The notes below the pieces were generated by a model. The model searched no databases. It was not told the origin of the DNA and saw only the letters and a list, made by a program, of their open reading frames with translations. From contig NZ_JACVXD010000004.1 of the NCBI RefSeq assembly GCF_014596975.1, forward strand, positions 186,001 to 250,000: a stretch of DNA of 64,000 bases, read 5' to 3'. This stretch comes from Aestuariibaculum marinum (GTDB lineage: Bacteria; Bacteroidota; Bacteroidia; Flavobacteriales; Flavobacteriaceae). Shown here piece by piece: positions 8,489 to 16,990 of the stretch (positions are counted from its first letter, which is position 1; every line of letters begins with the position of its first letter). Both the position numbers and the translations under genes were made by a program.

Positions 8489-9874
8489 ATGACATTAATA
8501 AAATCAATCTCAGGAATTCGCGGAACCATTGGTGGTAACGTAGGCGATAATTTAACACCTGTAGATGCAGTAAAATTTGCTGCAGCCTACGGAATGTGGT
8601 TAAAGGATCAGAATCCTGATAAAGAACTAACGGTCGTAATAGGTCGTGATGCCAGAATTTCTGGAGCGATGATAAGTACGTTGGTGAGTCAGACCTTAGT
8701 AGGTTTAGGCATTCATGTAAAAAACATAGGATTATCAACAACCCCGACCGTTGAAGTAGCGGTGCCATTAGAAGGAGCCGATGGAGGAATTATCATCACG
8801 GCAAGTCATAATCCGAAACAATGGAATGCCTTAAAGTTATTAAACAACAAAGGGGAATTCTTAGATGGGGTTGAAGGTGCTAAAATTTTAAAAGTAGCCG
8901 AAGAGGATGCATATATCTTTGCCGAAGTTGACGATTTAGGTATTTATACTGAAGTTGAAGGTTATATTGAAAAACATATCGATGAAGTTTTAAAATTAGA
9001 ATTGGTCGATGTTGAAGCCATCAAAAAATCAGGATTTAAAGTAGTTGTTGATGCGGTGAATTCAACGGGAGGAATTGCTATTCCTGCGTTATTAGAGCGT
9101 TTAGGAGTAGAGTGTGTTCAGTTGTATTGTGAGCCTAATGGACATTTTCCTCACAACCCAGAACCTTTAAAAGAACATTTAACCGATATCTCAAAATTGG
9201 TTGTTGATGAGCAAGCTCATTTCGGAATTGTAGTTGATCCGGACGTGGATAGATTAGCGCTTATTTGTGAAGACGGTTCGATGTTTGGAGAAGAATACAC
9301 GCTTGTAGCCTGTGCCGACTATGTTTTAGGACGATTGAAAGGGGGGAACACGGTTTCTAATTTATCATCATCTAGAGCGTTAAGAGATGTTACTGAAAAG
9401 CATGGTGGGACCTATACAGCAAGTGCTGTTGGTGAAGTCAATGTGGTTATAGAAATGAAAGCAGCCAATGCTGTAATTGGAGGAGAAGGCAACGGGGGAA
9501 TCATTTATCCAGATGCGCATTACGGAAGGGACTCTTTAGTAGGAGTGGTCTTGTTCTTATCGCATTTAGCACATCAAAACATATCATGTAAAGCATTAAG
9601 AGAGTCTTACCCGAATTACTTTATGAGTAAGAAGAAAATAGAGTTGACACCAGAAATAAATGTTGATGCTATTTTAGAACAAATGGCTGAACAATATAAA
9701 AACGAAGAGGTGAATACGATTGATGGTGTGAAGATTGATTTTGAAACAGAATGGGTACACCTTCGTAAATCGAATACAGAACCGATTATCAGAATTTATA
9801 CTGAGAGTTCTTCTCAAGAAGGTGCCGATCAGTTAGCTGATACCATTATTGAAAATATAAAAACCTTAATATAA
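8489..9874 (+). CDS. glmM: Phosphoglucosamine mutase-type phosphohexomutase
   Basis: A 461-residue alpha-D-phosphohexomutase. Visible motifs in order are the N-terminal SGIRGTIGG, the active-site serine loop TASHNPKQWNALK (about 104-116), the metal loop DPDVDRLAL (about 251-259), the sugar loop GGEGNGGIIYPD (about 332-343) and the C-terminal phosphate loop RKSNTEPIIRIYTES. GlmM interconverts glucosamine-6-P and glucosamine-1-P on the route to UDP-GlcNAc. It follows the amino-sugar genes by 100 bp and ends at a strong terminator, so it may have its own promoter. Exact specificity (GlmM rather than a general hexomutase) fits the motifs and context but is not certain. Confidence 0.85.
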   Translation: MTLIKSISGIRGTIGGNVGDNLTPVDAVKFAAAYGMWLKDQNPDKELTVVIGRDARISGAMISTLVSQTLVGLGIHVKNIGLSTTPTVEVAVPLEGADGGIIITASHNPKQWNALKLLNNKGEFLDGVEGAKILKVAEEDAYIFAEVDDLGIYTEVEGYIEKHIDEVLKLELVDVEAIKKSGFKVVVDAVNSTGGIAIPALLERLGVECVQLYCEPNGHFPHNPEPLKEHLTDISKLVVDEQAHFGIVVDPDVDRLALICEDGSMFGEEYTLVACADYVLGRLKGGNTVSNLSSSRALRDVTEKHGGTYTASAVGEVNVVIEMKAANAVIGGEGNGGIIYPDAHYGRDSLVGVVLFLSHLAHQNISCKALRESYPNYFMSKKKIELTPEINVDAILEQMAEQYKNEEVNTIDGVKIDFETEWVHLRKSNTEPIIRIYTESSSQEGADQLADTIIENIKTLI

Positions 9875-9898
9875 GGTTTTTATTTAGCGTTATTAGTT

Positions 9899-9926
9899 AA
9901 GGTCCGTTTTTTAACGGACCTTTTTT
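9899..9926 (+). terminator. Intrinsic terminator after glmM
   Basis: A perfect 10-bp stem (9899-9908 with 9913-9922; core GGTCCGTT/AACGGACC), 4-nt loop and a run of T on the 3' side. It ends the rightward amino-sugar operon. Confidence 0.9.
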
Positions 9927-9968
9927 ATTCTCTAAACATTTAATAAAGAATGCAATACGTAAAAGCAA

Positions 9969-9998
9969 AAACCCCTGATACAAAAGTAAAAGGGGTTT
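9969..9998 (-). terminator. Probable terminator for the GH2 gene
   Basis: An 8-bp stem (9969-9976 AAACCCCT with 9991-9998 AGGGGTTT) with a 14-nt loop. Read on the reverse strand it is followed by a T-rich stretch and sits 23 bp past the GH2 stop. The loop is long, so it may be weak. Confidence 0.6.
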
Positions 9999-10020
9999 GT
10001 GATTAGATAAGCTATTGAGT

Positions 10021-13000
10021 TTATTCGTTTTCTAAAACAATTTGACGAATCATTAAGTTTTTGCCTTTTGTGGCTTTGGTTTTTAAAATAAGTTTACCGT
10101 CGTTACTGTCTTCTCGCATCACGTGAAATTTAACCCATTTACCACCTTTATTTTTGTGCCTTCCCAGATGTACTTTTCGACCTTCAAATTCAACGTAGCC
10201 TTCACGATTTTGTTTGTTCCAGTCGTCAAACAATGCGTAAAAACTACCAAGCATTCCTTCAGGACAATTAAGCGTAATAGTCATTTCTTCACCATGCCAG
10301 GCATTGCCATCTTTGTCTTTCCATGCACCATCACTTTTTACATTATATTTCACGGATTTTGCAACGAGAATTTGGTCTTGTTCTGTTTTCCAGGCTATAT
10401 TTTCATTTTCAACGTTTAAATTTTCAGCAGCTTTCACTTGTAAAATAGCATTTTTAAAATCGCCTTCTACCGTAATATTTTCGGCTTTCGGGATGTATGG
10501 AAGCATGCTTTTTAAAGTGTTGATATCTATTGAAAGCGTAGGAGTGAAATCTTTAGAATTCATGTATTTTTTAAGGCTGTATTGAAGTTGTCTGGCAACA
10601 GGTAAATCGCTGTTGGCAATATTAAATCCGCAAACTAAAAGATTACCTTTACCAACTTTTAATTCAAAAATGGCGCCTTCTTTATTGTTTCGGTGAAAAT
10701 CGTCAACAACCTGCGCGATTGGTTTATAGTTTTGTGGGGTTTCGTTTAAAATAAACCCTTTAGAGTTTTTCATTATGGTTTCCCATTGCCAGTCGCTGTG
10801 GTAATTTGTTGAGAAATGTTTAAATGCCGGATGTTTGTCTTTTAAAAGCATACCAATATTAGTTTTTCCTTGACCAGGGAAGAACGTTAACGACCAATAA
10901 AGGGGCGTAAAATTTAAATTCACACTGTTTTCTTCAGTTCCTAAATTGTTGGCAATTAATAAAACATTTTTCCCAGCTTCGAGTGCTTTAATGGTGTTTT
11001 CATCCAGAAGATTGCTTACCACAATATTTTTAGAATTGGTTTCAGGAAGATTTGAAGGGTAAACCCAAATATTCCATTCATTTTTAAAATCGGTATCTTC
11101 TACATAAACAGAAATGATTAGACGCTGCGCTTCTTTAATATTACTCAACGGAAGTGTTATGGCTCCAATATCACTCAAGCTACCAACAGGTAAGTTGTTT
11201 AAAGCCCAGTCTTCAGTTTTAAGAACCTTTCCGGAAGCGGTTTTAATTTCAGTAATAATATTTCCTGATTTTATAGGGAATTGCCCAAAGTGTGATAATT
11301 GTATATCCGCAGTAAGTGTTTCGTTGTTTGTCCAGACATATTTTTCTAAACGAAGTAATGGTGTGGTTTCGTTAAAATGAGATTTAAATTTTTCCGGAGT
11401 TGTAATGCCTTTGCTTTCCCAGTGAGCGTCAAGCCACCCAATTAAAGCTTCACCTTGCCCTTGATAATCCTGCATGCTTAAGAGCTGTACACCTGCACAA
11501 CTTTTGGTTCTTAAAAAGGATTCGGTTTCATACTTATACATGATTTGATTTAAAGCACCCGACGCCATTTTAAAATCATCGGCTTGGTCTGCAATACCAT
11601 TTTTTTCGGCCATAGCTTTAAACTCTTCAAAGTTTCGGGCTTTGAGCACGCCTGAATATTTATCTATTTCACTCCACGAAGGATATACTGGCCACTGACC
11701 AATTTCGTGAGCAATAATAGGAATGTTCATTTGTTTGTAGGTGTCTTCAAAATCCCAGTCGGTATGTGCACCATTTAATCCTCGTGTACGTCCTATACCT
11801 TGAATGTAATGAGTTGCCATGTAGTCGTCTACTTCGGTAACTTTTCGTGCGGTTGAAACTGAATACAGTCGTCTGTTATCTTTTTCTTTTAAAGTTTTAA
11901 CCCATTGCTTCATAATATCGAAATCTGAATTACCAAGTTCGTTACCGATACAAAACATGGTAAATGACGGGTTGTTACCGTAAAAATCTACCACGCGGTT
12001 CATTTCTTCAATAGCGAATTGATCTCTTTCCGGCTCTTTTCCTAAACCTTGCGGAAAACCTTTAGTGTTCATTTCCGGGCGACCACGTTCGGTATTGTCA
12101 ACGCTCATCCACCAGTCAATCCAGATAGAAGCTTCGGCTTGCAGGTAAATCCCAACTCTGTTAGCTGCTTTAAAGGCTGCTTCGGGAGGGCACCATGAGT
12201 GAAATCTGGCGTGGTTTAATCCATAGGATTTATAGATTTTAAAAATCTTTTCCCAGTCTTCAACTTTTGTTGACGGGTAACCTGTTAAAGGGAAATGTAC
12301 ACAGTCTAAATTTCCGCGTAAAAAAACCGGAGAGTTATTAATGAGTATATGTGTGCTGTCGTGCCCTATTTTTAAGTAGCCAAATTCGGTTAACTTAGTG
12401 TCTTCGTATTTTTTTGTTTTTATGGTTGTAGATAATATGTAGACTGTAGGGTCGAATTCGTTCCATTGTTTTAGAGCTTCATTTAAATCGATTGTAAATT
12501 CTTTTTTATGTTCACCAGCATCAGAGGTAAAGGTGGTTTCAAAAGATTTAACAACATTTGATTTTCCTAGCTCGCTAATATTGAAAGTAATGGTTGTTTT
12601 TTCTTTTTTAGCTGAAATAAAACGAGTTTCAATTCGTAATTTATCATTATCAATATCTGAAAAAGTTCTAATAGTTTCAACATGTGTAGGGTCTTTAGCT
12701 GTTAATTCCATTCGGCCAACAATACCATTCCAGATGCTTTGCGTATATTCCCCGTAGGCATGACCTTTGTCTCCAATGTTATGAATCATATCATTGTTAA
12801 CTTCAATAGATATATGATGTTTTCCGGGAGTAAGGTTTTCAAGATTGTGAATATGTGGTGTTCCTAAAGCGTCTTGGGTGCTTTGTTCTATACCGTCAAT
12901 AAATATTTTAGATTCCCATAAAACGCGTTCTAAAAATAGTTGGATTTTTTTGTTTTTCCAGTTTTTAGGAATTTCGATGTCTTTATCGAAAGTTGCGATG

Positions 13001-13251
13001 CCTAAATATTTATACTCTGGAGTTAATACACCAAAATCGGATCCTGTTGTTTTTAGTCCGTAGCCTTGTCGAGCTAGCGATGAAGGTAAATTTATTATTC
13101 CTTCACGTTTGTATGTTGTTGTGTTTTCAATTTCCGGTTTTTCTTCACTTAGTGTAACATGCCAAGTTCCTGATAGGTCGATGATATTTTCTTGGGCGTT
13201 TAATGTTGCAGCTAAAAGGACCACAACCATAAGCATAAGGGGTTTGTACAT
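10021..13251 (-). CDS. Secreted glycoside hydrolase family 2 protein
   Basis: A 1076-residue protein with a Sec signal peptide (MYKPLMLMVVVLLAATLNAQ). A sugar-binding jelly-roll domain comes first, then an immunoglobulin-like domain and the TIM barrel. The acid/base is Glu438 in CIGNELGN, and the nucleophile is Glu516 in IIAHEIGQW; their spacing fits clan GH-A/GH2. Long C-terminal beta-rich domains follow. The enzyme probably acts in the periplasm or at the surface on a beta-galactoside, glucuronide, mannoside or glucosaminide; the subsite is not decidable. It lies convergent to glmM, separated by back-to-back terminators, so it is not in the amino-sugar operon, though its product could feed it. 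Confidence 0.88.
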   Translation of the reverse strand: MYKPLMLMVVVLLAATLNAQENIIDLSGTWHVTLSEEKPEIENTTTYKREGIINLPSSLARQGYGLKTTGSDFGVLTPEYKYLGIATFDKDIEIPKNWKNKKIQLFLERVLWESKIFIDGIEQSTQDALGTPHIHNLENLTPGKHHISIEVNNDMIHNIGDKGHAYGEYTQSIWNGIVGRMELTAKDPTHVETIRTFSDIDNDKLRIETRFISAKKEKTTITFNISELGKSNVVKSFETTFTSDAGEHKKEFTIDLNEALKQWNEFDPTVYILSTTIKTKKYEDTKLTEFGYLKIGHDSTHILINNSPVFLRGNLDCVHFPLTGYPSTKVEDWEKIFKIYKSYGLNHARFHSWCPPEAAFKAANRVGIYLQAEASIWIDWWMSVDNTERGRPEMNTKGFPQGLGKEPERDQFAIEEMNRVVDFYGNNPSFTMFCIGNELGNSDFDIMKQWVKTLKEKDNRRLYSVSTARKVTEVDDYMATHYIQGIGRTRGLNGAHTDWDFEDTYKQMNIPIIAHEIGQWPVYPSWSEIDKYSGVLKARNFEEFKAMAEKNGIADQADDFKMASGALNQIMYKYETESFLRTKSCAGVQLLSMQDYQGQGEALIGWLDAHWESKGITTPEKFKSHFNETTPLLRLEKYVWTNNETLTADIQLSHFGQFPIKSGNIITEIKTASGKVLKTEDWALNNLPVGSLSDIGAITLPLSNIKEAQRLIISVYVEDTDFKNEWNIWVYPSNLPETNSKNIVVSNLLDENTIKALEAGKNVLLIANNLGTEENSVNLNFTPLYWSLTFFPGQGKTNIGMLLKDKHPAFKHFSTNYHSDWQWETIMKNSKGFILNETPQNYKPIAQVVDDFHRNNKEGAIFELKVGKGNLLVCGFNIANSDLPVARQLQYSLKKYMNSKDFTPTLSIDINTLKSMLPYIPKAENITVEGDFKNAILQVKAAENLNVENENIAWKTEQDQILVAKSVKYNVKSDGAWKDKDGNAWHGEEMTITLNCPEGMLGSFYALFDDWNKQNREGYVEFEGRKVHLGRHKNKGGKWVKFHVMREDSNDGKLILKTKATKGKNLMIRQIVLENE

Positions 13252-13327
13252 TTTTAATTTAAAAGTTGAGTTAATAATGTGTTAATTGGGATGTAAGATA
13301 TGTTTGTTGTTTAAGTTAAGCAATGGA

Positions 13328-13963
13328 TTATTGATGTTTTTTTGAGATTAAAATACTATGGGTTTCTGAGGAACCATCGCTTTTAGTGTATTGCTTTTGA
13401 TAAATTACCGGAGTATCAAAGTTATAAGCAGCTAATTGGATTTTGAGTTTTTTTAGATTGTGATAATAGAAAAAGACACGATCTCCAGTACTGCCAGATA
13501 TAAATCCGGATTTTTCATAATCGCCTTCAACAAAGCTTAAATAAAGAATGCCGTTTTTATGGAGTAATTGACAACTATTTGAAATGAGTTTAGAACAGTC
13601 CTGTTTAGATAAATATGGGAGACAAAAACCACAGATAATACCATGAAATCTTCCTTGTATTGTGTTTAAGTTTCTAATATCCATGATTTCAAATTCAGCA
13701 GTTTTATTATTCGCCTTAGCTAATGCTATCATATTTTCAGAAATGTCTAGGCCTTTTATTTTTAGTTTAGGATTTTTAGATAAAAGATATTTGGTTATGT
13801 TTCCAGGCCCGCACCCTACATCTAAAACTTTCGATTTTTTATCTGTAAGATTGTCTAAAAAGAAATCGTACGTGTCGTTATATAACTCTAAATCAAAAAA
13901 CGCATCCTCATAGAACTTAGCTATGTTATTCCAGGTGTTAAATGTTTCTTGGTATTTATTCAT
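13328..13963 (-). CDS. Class I SAM-dependent methyltransferase
   Basis: A 211-residue cytoplasmic protein with the methyltransferase motif I VLDVGCGPGNIT (about 45-56), motif post-I GLDISENMIALAK and motif IV-like GIICGFCLPYLS. The chain ends with the usual beta-strand region. Its substrate is not predictable. The start (ATG at 13963) is 3 bp from the stop of the upstream frameshifted ABM gene, so the two were probably translated together. The fold assignment is secure. Confidence 0.85.
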   Translation of the reverse strand: MNKYQETFNTWNNIAKFYEDAFFDLELYNDTYDFFLDNLTDKKSKVLDVGCGPGNITKYLLSKNPKLKIKGLDISENMIALAKANNKTAEFEIMDIRNLNTIQGRFHGIICGFCLPYLSKQDCSKLISNSCQLLHKNGILYLSFVEGDYEKSGFISGSTGDRVFFYYHNLKKLKIQLAAYNFDTPVIYQKQYTKSDGSSETHSILISKKHQ

Positions 13964-13966
13964 TGC

Positions 13967-14291
13967 CTAATTTTCAAATCCGTAATCACGTTCAACTTTA
14001 GCGATTCGTGTTTTATAAGCCTTGTGCCATTCTTGTTTGCCTCGCTTTTGAGCTATTTGATGATCTACATGGCTTTTCCAGTTTCGAATGGATTCTAAAT
14101 CTTTCCAATGCGATACGGTAATACCTATTGCGTTTCTGGAGCTTTCAATACCTAAAAAAACCGTCTTGTTGTTTGGCAAGAGCAACCATCAGTTCAGCCA
14201 TATCTTCATAACCTTCGTTATTATTGGTTTTAATAGAAGTAAATATTATTACAGCGTAATACGGAGGTTTGGGGGTATAAGCAATTGTCAT
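13967..14291 (-). pseudogene. Antibiotic biosynthesis monooxygenase-domain gene, frameshifted
   Basis: The ATG at 14291 opens MTIAYTPKPPYYAVIIFTS and about 46 codons into AKQQDGF, then hits a stop. A second frame continues with FLGIESSRNAIGITVSHWKD and WHKAYKTRIAKVERDYGFEN to 13967. The two frames join cleanly at a run of seven A (14154-14160, T on the coding strand): six would restore one 107-residue ABM-like protein, the usual family length. So either one base is extra, by mutation or sequencing error, or the tract is slippery. ABM domains are small alpha/beta-barrel oxygenases or heme-binding proteins. Situated just downstream of tmRNA and its terminator, upstream of a methyltransferase. 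Confidence 0.82.
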
Positions 14292-14312
14292 GACATAAAT
14301 TTAAGAAAAAAT

Positions 14313-14347
14313 AAAGCCTCGAAAAATTTTAATTTTTTCGAGGCTTT
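14313..14347 (-). terminator. ssrA: Intrinsic terminator of tmRNA
   Basis: A 14-bp stem (14313-14326 with 14334-14347; core AAAGCCTCG/CGAGGCTTT) with a loop of about 7 nt. Read on the reverse strand, it immediately follows the tmRNA 3' end and is followed by a T-run. It could work in both directions. Confidence 0.85.
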
Positions 14348-14351
14348 AAAG

Positions 14352-14744
14352 TGGAGTCGGAGAGAATCGAACTCTCGTCCAAACAAGTAACCAAAGGGCT
14401 TTCTACACGTTTATTCTTTTCTTGTATTTTCGACTAAAAGCTGGTTAAAGACAACCCACTTATAAGCTTAGCTTTTTTAATTTCGAAAGGGCATCAAAGC
14501 ACTACCCAATCTATGTCAACATTTACGATGCCTCTAAAAGGAACGCCGTTAACCAAGGCTTTCCGGAGACATTTAGCTTGCGCACCTTGTGCGCCTAGGC
14601 AAATCTTACTATAATTCAGATTAAGCAGCTAAAGCGTAGTTATTCTCGCCGTTTAAAGTTTGATTTAGCCTTTAACGTGTTTCAAAATCATTACACGACG
14701 TGCTTACCGTTCAATTAATCTCGCTGTCAAAACCAGTCGACCCC
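14352..14744 (-). ncRNA. ssrA: tmRNA (ssrA)
   Basis: About 393 nt on the reverse strand. The 5' end GGGGTCG (from 14744) pairs over 7 bp with the 3' CGACTCC (allowing G-U), with discriminator A at 14352. The 3' half has a T-arm (GAGAG TTCGATT CTCTC). The tag reading frame at 14621-14650 encodes GENNYALAA then TAA, the expected flavobacterial degradation tag. The mature CCA is not encoded. The 5' segment contains the conserved TTTTGACAGCG motif of tmRNA. The RNA rescues stalled ribosomes with SmpB, which is not in this window. End positions are good to a base or two. Confidence 0.93.
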
Positions 14745-14764
14745 AGTATTAATGTAATAAGTAT

Positions 14765-14843
14765 GGCGTTACCCTGTCGGGTCTGGCTTTCGGCAGTCGC
14801 TCTTTTCAAGGAGCTCCAACAATGCCTCAATCCTTAACGCGAA
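14765..14843. repeat. Dispersed ~79-bp intergenic element, copy 1
   Basis: Starts GGCGTTACCC and ends TAACGCGAA, with terminal GCGTTA/TAACGC inverted ends. A second copy, in the same orientation with only scattered differences, is at 48035-48112. Shared core segments are GGCTTTCGGCAGTCGCTCT and AGCTCCAACAA. Internal short inverted repeats (ACCC..GGGT) suggest a folded RNA or DNA element. This copy lies 21 bp upstream of the tmRNA 5' end. I recall similar non-coding elements in Flavobacteriaceae genomes but cannot name a family. Confidence 0.8.
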
Positions 14844-14954
14844 CGCAAAGTTATCAAAAACTTTGTAATTCAATAATAATCCACCTATTTTAGAGCAAGA
14901 ATTATTCCAAATTCATTTTCAACTAAACTTAATTACCAAATAAACCAGTAGTTT

Positions 14955-16166
14955 ATGCCTATATCATTTGCTATTATTAAAGAACGCAAAAATCCGCCAG
15001 ACCGTCGTGTTGTTTTTTCTCCAACCGAATTAGCTAAAGCTAGAGATAAATTCCCCGATGCCACCTTTAAAGTCGAAGCTTCCGATATACGTGTGTTTCC
15101 AGATTCAGAATATGAAGCTCAAGGATTCGAGGTGACAACCAAAGTGTCAGATTGCGATGTCTTTATAGGTGTCAAAGAAGTGCCAATTGAAGCTTTGGTA
15201 CCTGACAAAAAGTACTTTTTCTTTTCGCATACTATAAAAAAGCAGCCTTATAACCGAAAGTTACTGCAAGCCATTTTAGAAAAGAATATAGAACTGTATG
15301 ATCATGAAACCATAGTAAACAGTAAAGGATTCCGTTTAATAGGTTTTGGTCGCTATGCTGGAATTGTAGGAACCTACAATGGATTTAGAACCTGGGGACT
15401 GAAATATAATTCATGGGAACTGTCTAAAGCCGGGACCTTGACAAATCAGGAAGAACTCATTCAGCAATTAAAGACATTAAAACTTCCTAAGATAAAAATC
15501 TTGTTGACGGGTAGTGGGAAGGTGGCAAATGGTTCTCAGGAAATGTTGGATGCTATGGAAATTGAGCAGGTTTCAGTAGAAGATTACTTGAATAAGACGT
15601 TTTTTAAACCGGTTTATTGTAAAATTGATGTTTTAGATTATAATAAACGAAAAGACGGACAAGTGATTGATAATTTCGATTTCTTTAATCATCCGGAAGC
15701 GTATCAGTCAGACTTTATGCGCTTTGCTAAGGTAACCGATTTGTATATCGCAGGACATTTTTATGGCGATGGTGCGCCTTATTTATATACTCGTGAAGAT
15801 GTGAAATCAAAAGATTTTAATATAAGAGTAGTGGCAGATATTAGTTGTGATGTCGATGGGCCGGTAGCAACCACTTTACGAGCGTCAACCATTGCTGATC
15901 CTATTTATGGTTACGATCCACAAACAGAATCTGAAACAGATTATACGAAACCAGATGTTATTGCCGTTATGGCAGTAGATAATTTGCCTTGTGAATTGCC
16001 AAAAGATGCGAGCGAAGGCTTCGGAGACATGTTTTTGCAACATGTTATTCCTGCATTTTTTAACAATGATAAAGATGGTGTGTTGCAGCGTGCAAAAATC
16101 ACTGAAAACGGCAAATTAACCAAACGTTTTACGTATTTGCAGGATTATGTGGAAGGAAAACATTAG
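14955..16166 (+). CDS. NAD-dependent saccharopine dehydrogenase (LYS1)/alanine dehydrogenase-type enzyme
   Basis: A 403-residue protein with the alanine dehydrogenase/PNT N-terminal fold. The motif GVKEVP places Lys74, and FFFSHTIKKQ places His92, where yeast saccharopine dehydrogenase (NAD+, L-lysine-forming) has its catalytic Lys and His. A Rossmann segment follows (KILLTGSGKVANGSQEML, about 177-194). The protein is therefore most like the lysine-forming saccharopine dehydrogenase group, but saccharopine is not established in this organism and other amino-acid dehydrogenases share the fold. It stands 38 bp upstream of the short-chain dehydrogenase, probably cotranscribed. Cytoplasmic. Confidence 0.7.
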   Translation: MPISFAIIKERKNPPDRRVVFSPTELAKARDKFPDATFKVEASDIRVFPDSEYEAQGFEVTTKVSDCDVFIGVKEVPIEALVPDKKYFFFSHTIKKQPYNRKLLQAILEKNIELYDHETIVNSKGFRLIGFGRYAGIVGTYNGFRTWGLKYNSWELSKAGTLTNQEELIQQLKTLKLPKIKILLTGSGKVANGSQEMLDAMEIEQVSVEDYLNKTFFKPVYCKIDVLDYNKRKDGQVIDNFDFFNHPEAYQSDFMRFAKVTDLYIAGHFYGDGAPYLYTREDVKSKDFNIRVVADISCDVDGPVATTLRASTIADPIYGYDPQTESETDYTKPDVIAVMAVDNLPCELPKDASEGFGDMFLQHVIPAFFNNDKDGVLQRAKITENGKLTKRFTYLQDYVEGKH

Positions 16167-16204
16167 ATTTAGCCTTTTAATGCCCCAATTATTTTAAAAC
16201 ATTT

Positions 16205-16990
16205 ATGACAAAAACAGCATTAATAACCGGAGCCGCTTCAGGTTTGGGTTACGAACTTTCATTACTATTAGCTAACGATGGGTATCAATTAATTTTAATT
16301 GATATTGACAAAAATAATCTTGAGAAAGCACAGCATCATATACAAGAAACCTTTAATTGTAAGGTTGATATTCTGGCAAAAGATTTGAGTCAGTCCAATG
16401 TAGCAGCTGAGATTATGGAAGATATTAATGGTGTTAATGTCGATGTTTTAGTTAATAATGCTGGTTTCGGACTTTTCGGCTCGTTCACAGATACCGACTG
16501 GGAACGCGAGCAAGCTATGCTAAATGTGCACATAATGACCACAACCCACTTAACGAAGCTTATACTTGAGGGCATGGTAAAGCGTGGCTTTGGTAGAATA
16601 TTAAATATGTCTTCGTTGGCAGCGTTTCAGCCTGGACCATTAATGTCTATTTACTATGCCTCAAAAGGCTATATGCTTTCCTTTTCTGAAGCTATTGCTA
16701 ACGAATTAAAAGGTACGGGTGTAACTGTAACTGCACTGTGTCCCGGACCTACAAAAACAAAGTTCCAGCAAACCGTTTCAGCAGACAGCTGCGATAATAA
16801 AATTAGTTTTAATATGGGCTGTGCTAAAGCTGTAGCTGAATATGGATATAAAGCCATGCTGAACGGTAAGAGTTATGCTATTCCAGGTAGGTTCAATAAG
16901 TTTCTTGCTGTTTTACCGAGATTTATGTCACGTCGAGCAGCGACTTCTATAGTTAGAAAAATTCAGGAAAAGAATAGGGAAGTAGCTTAA
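16205..16990 (+). CDS. Short-chain dehydrogenase/reductase (DltE-like)
   Basis: A 261-residue classical SDR. The cofactor motif TGAASGLG (8-15) is followed by the NNAG motif, a catalytic serine in NMSSLAA and the YYASK catalytic tyrosine/lysine pair. The segment LCPGPTKTKF is typical of the DltE/YqjQ-like SDR group. It reduces or oxidises a carbonyl/alcohol with NAD(P)(H); the substrate is unknown. Its stop (16988-16990) overlaps the stop of the convergent, interrupted DUF1361 gene, so there is no room for a terminator between them. Confidence 0.85.
   Translation: MTKTALITGAASGLGYELSLLLANDGYQLILIDIDKNNLEKAQHHIQETFNCKVDILAKDLSQSNVAAEIMEDINGVNVDVLVNNAGFGLFGSFTDTDWEREQAMLNVHIMTTTHLTKLILEGMVKRGFGRILNMSSLAAFQPGPLMSIYYASKGYMLSFSEAIANELKGTGVTVTALCPGPTKTKFQQTVSADSCDNKISFNMGCAKAVAEYGYKAMLNGKSYAIPGRFNKFLAVLPRFMSRRAATSIVRKIQEKNREVA

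Noticed and set aside
10123-10585. Two forward-strand open frames inside the GH2 gene
   Set aside because: Antisense shadows of a well-supported glycoside hydrolase.
14088-14390. Forward-strand open frame of 100 codons across ABM and tmRNA
   Set aside because: It overlaps a frameshifted gene on the other strand and the tmRNA end, and the protein has no sign of coding constraint.
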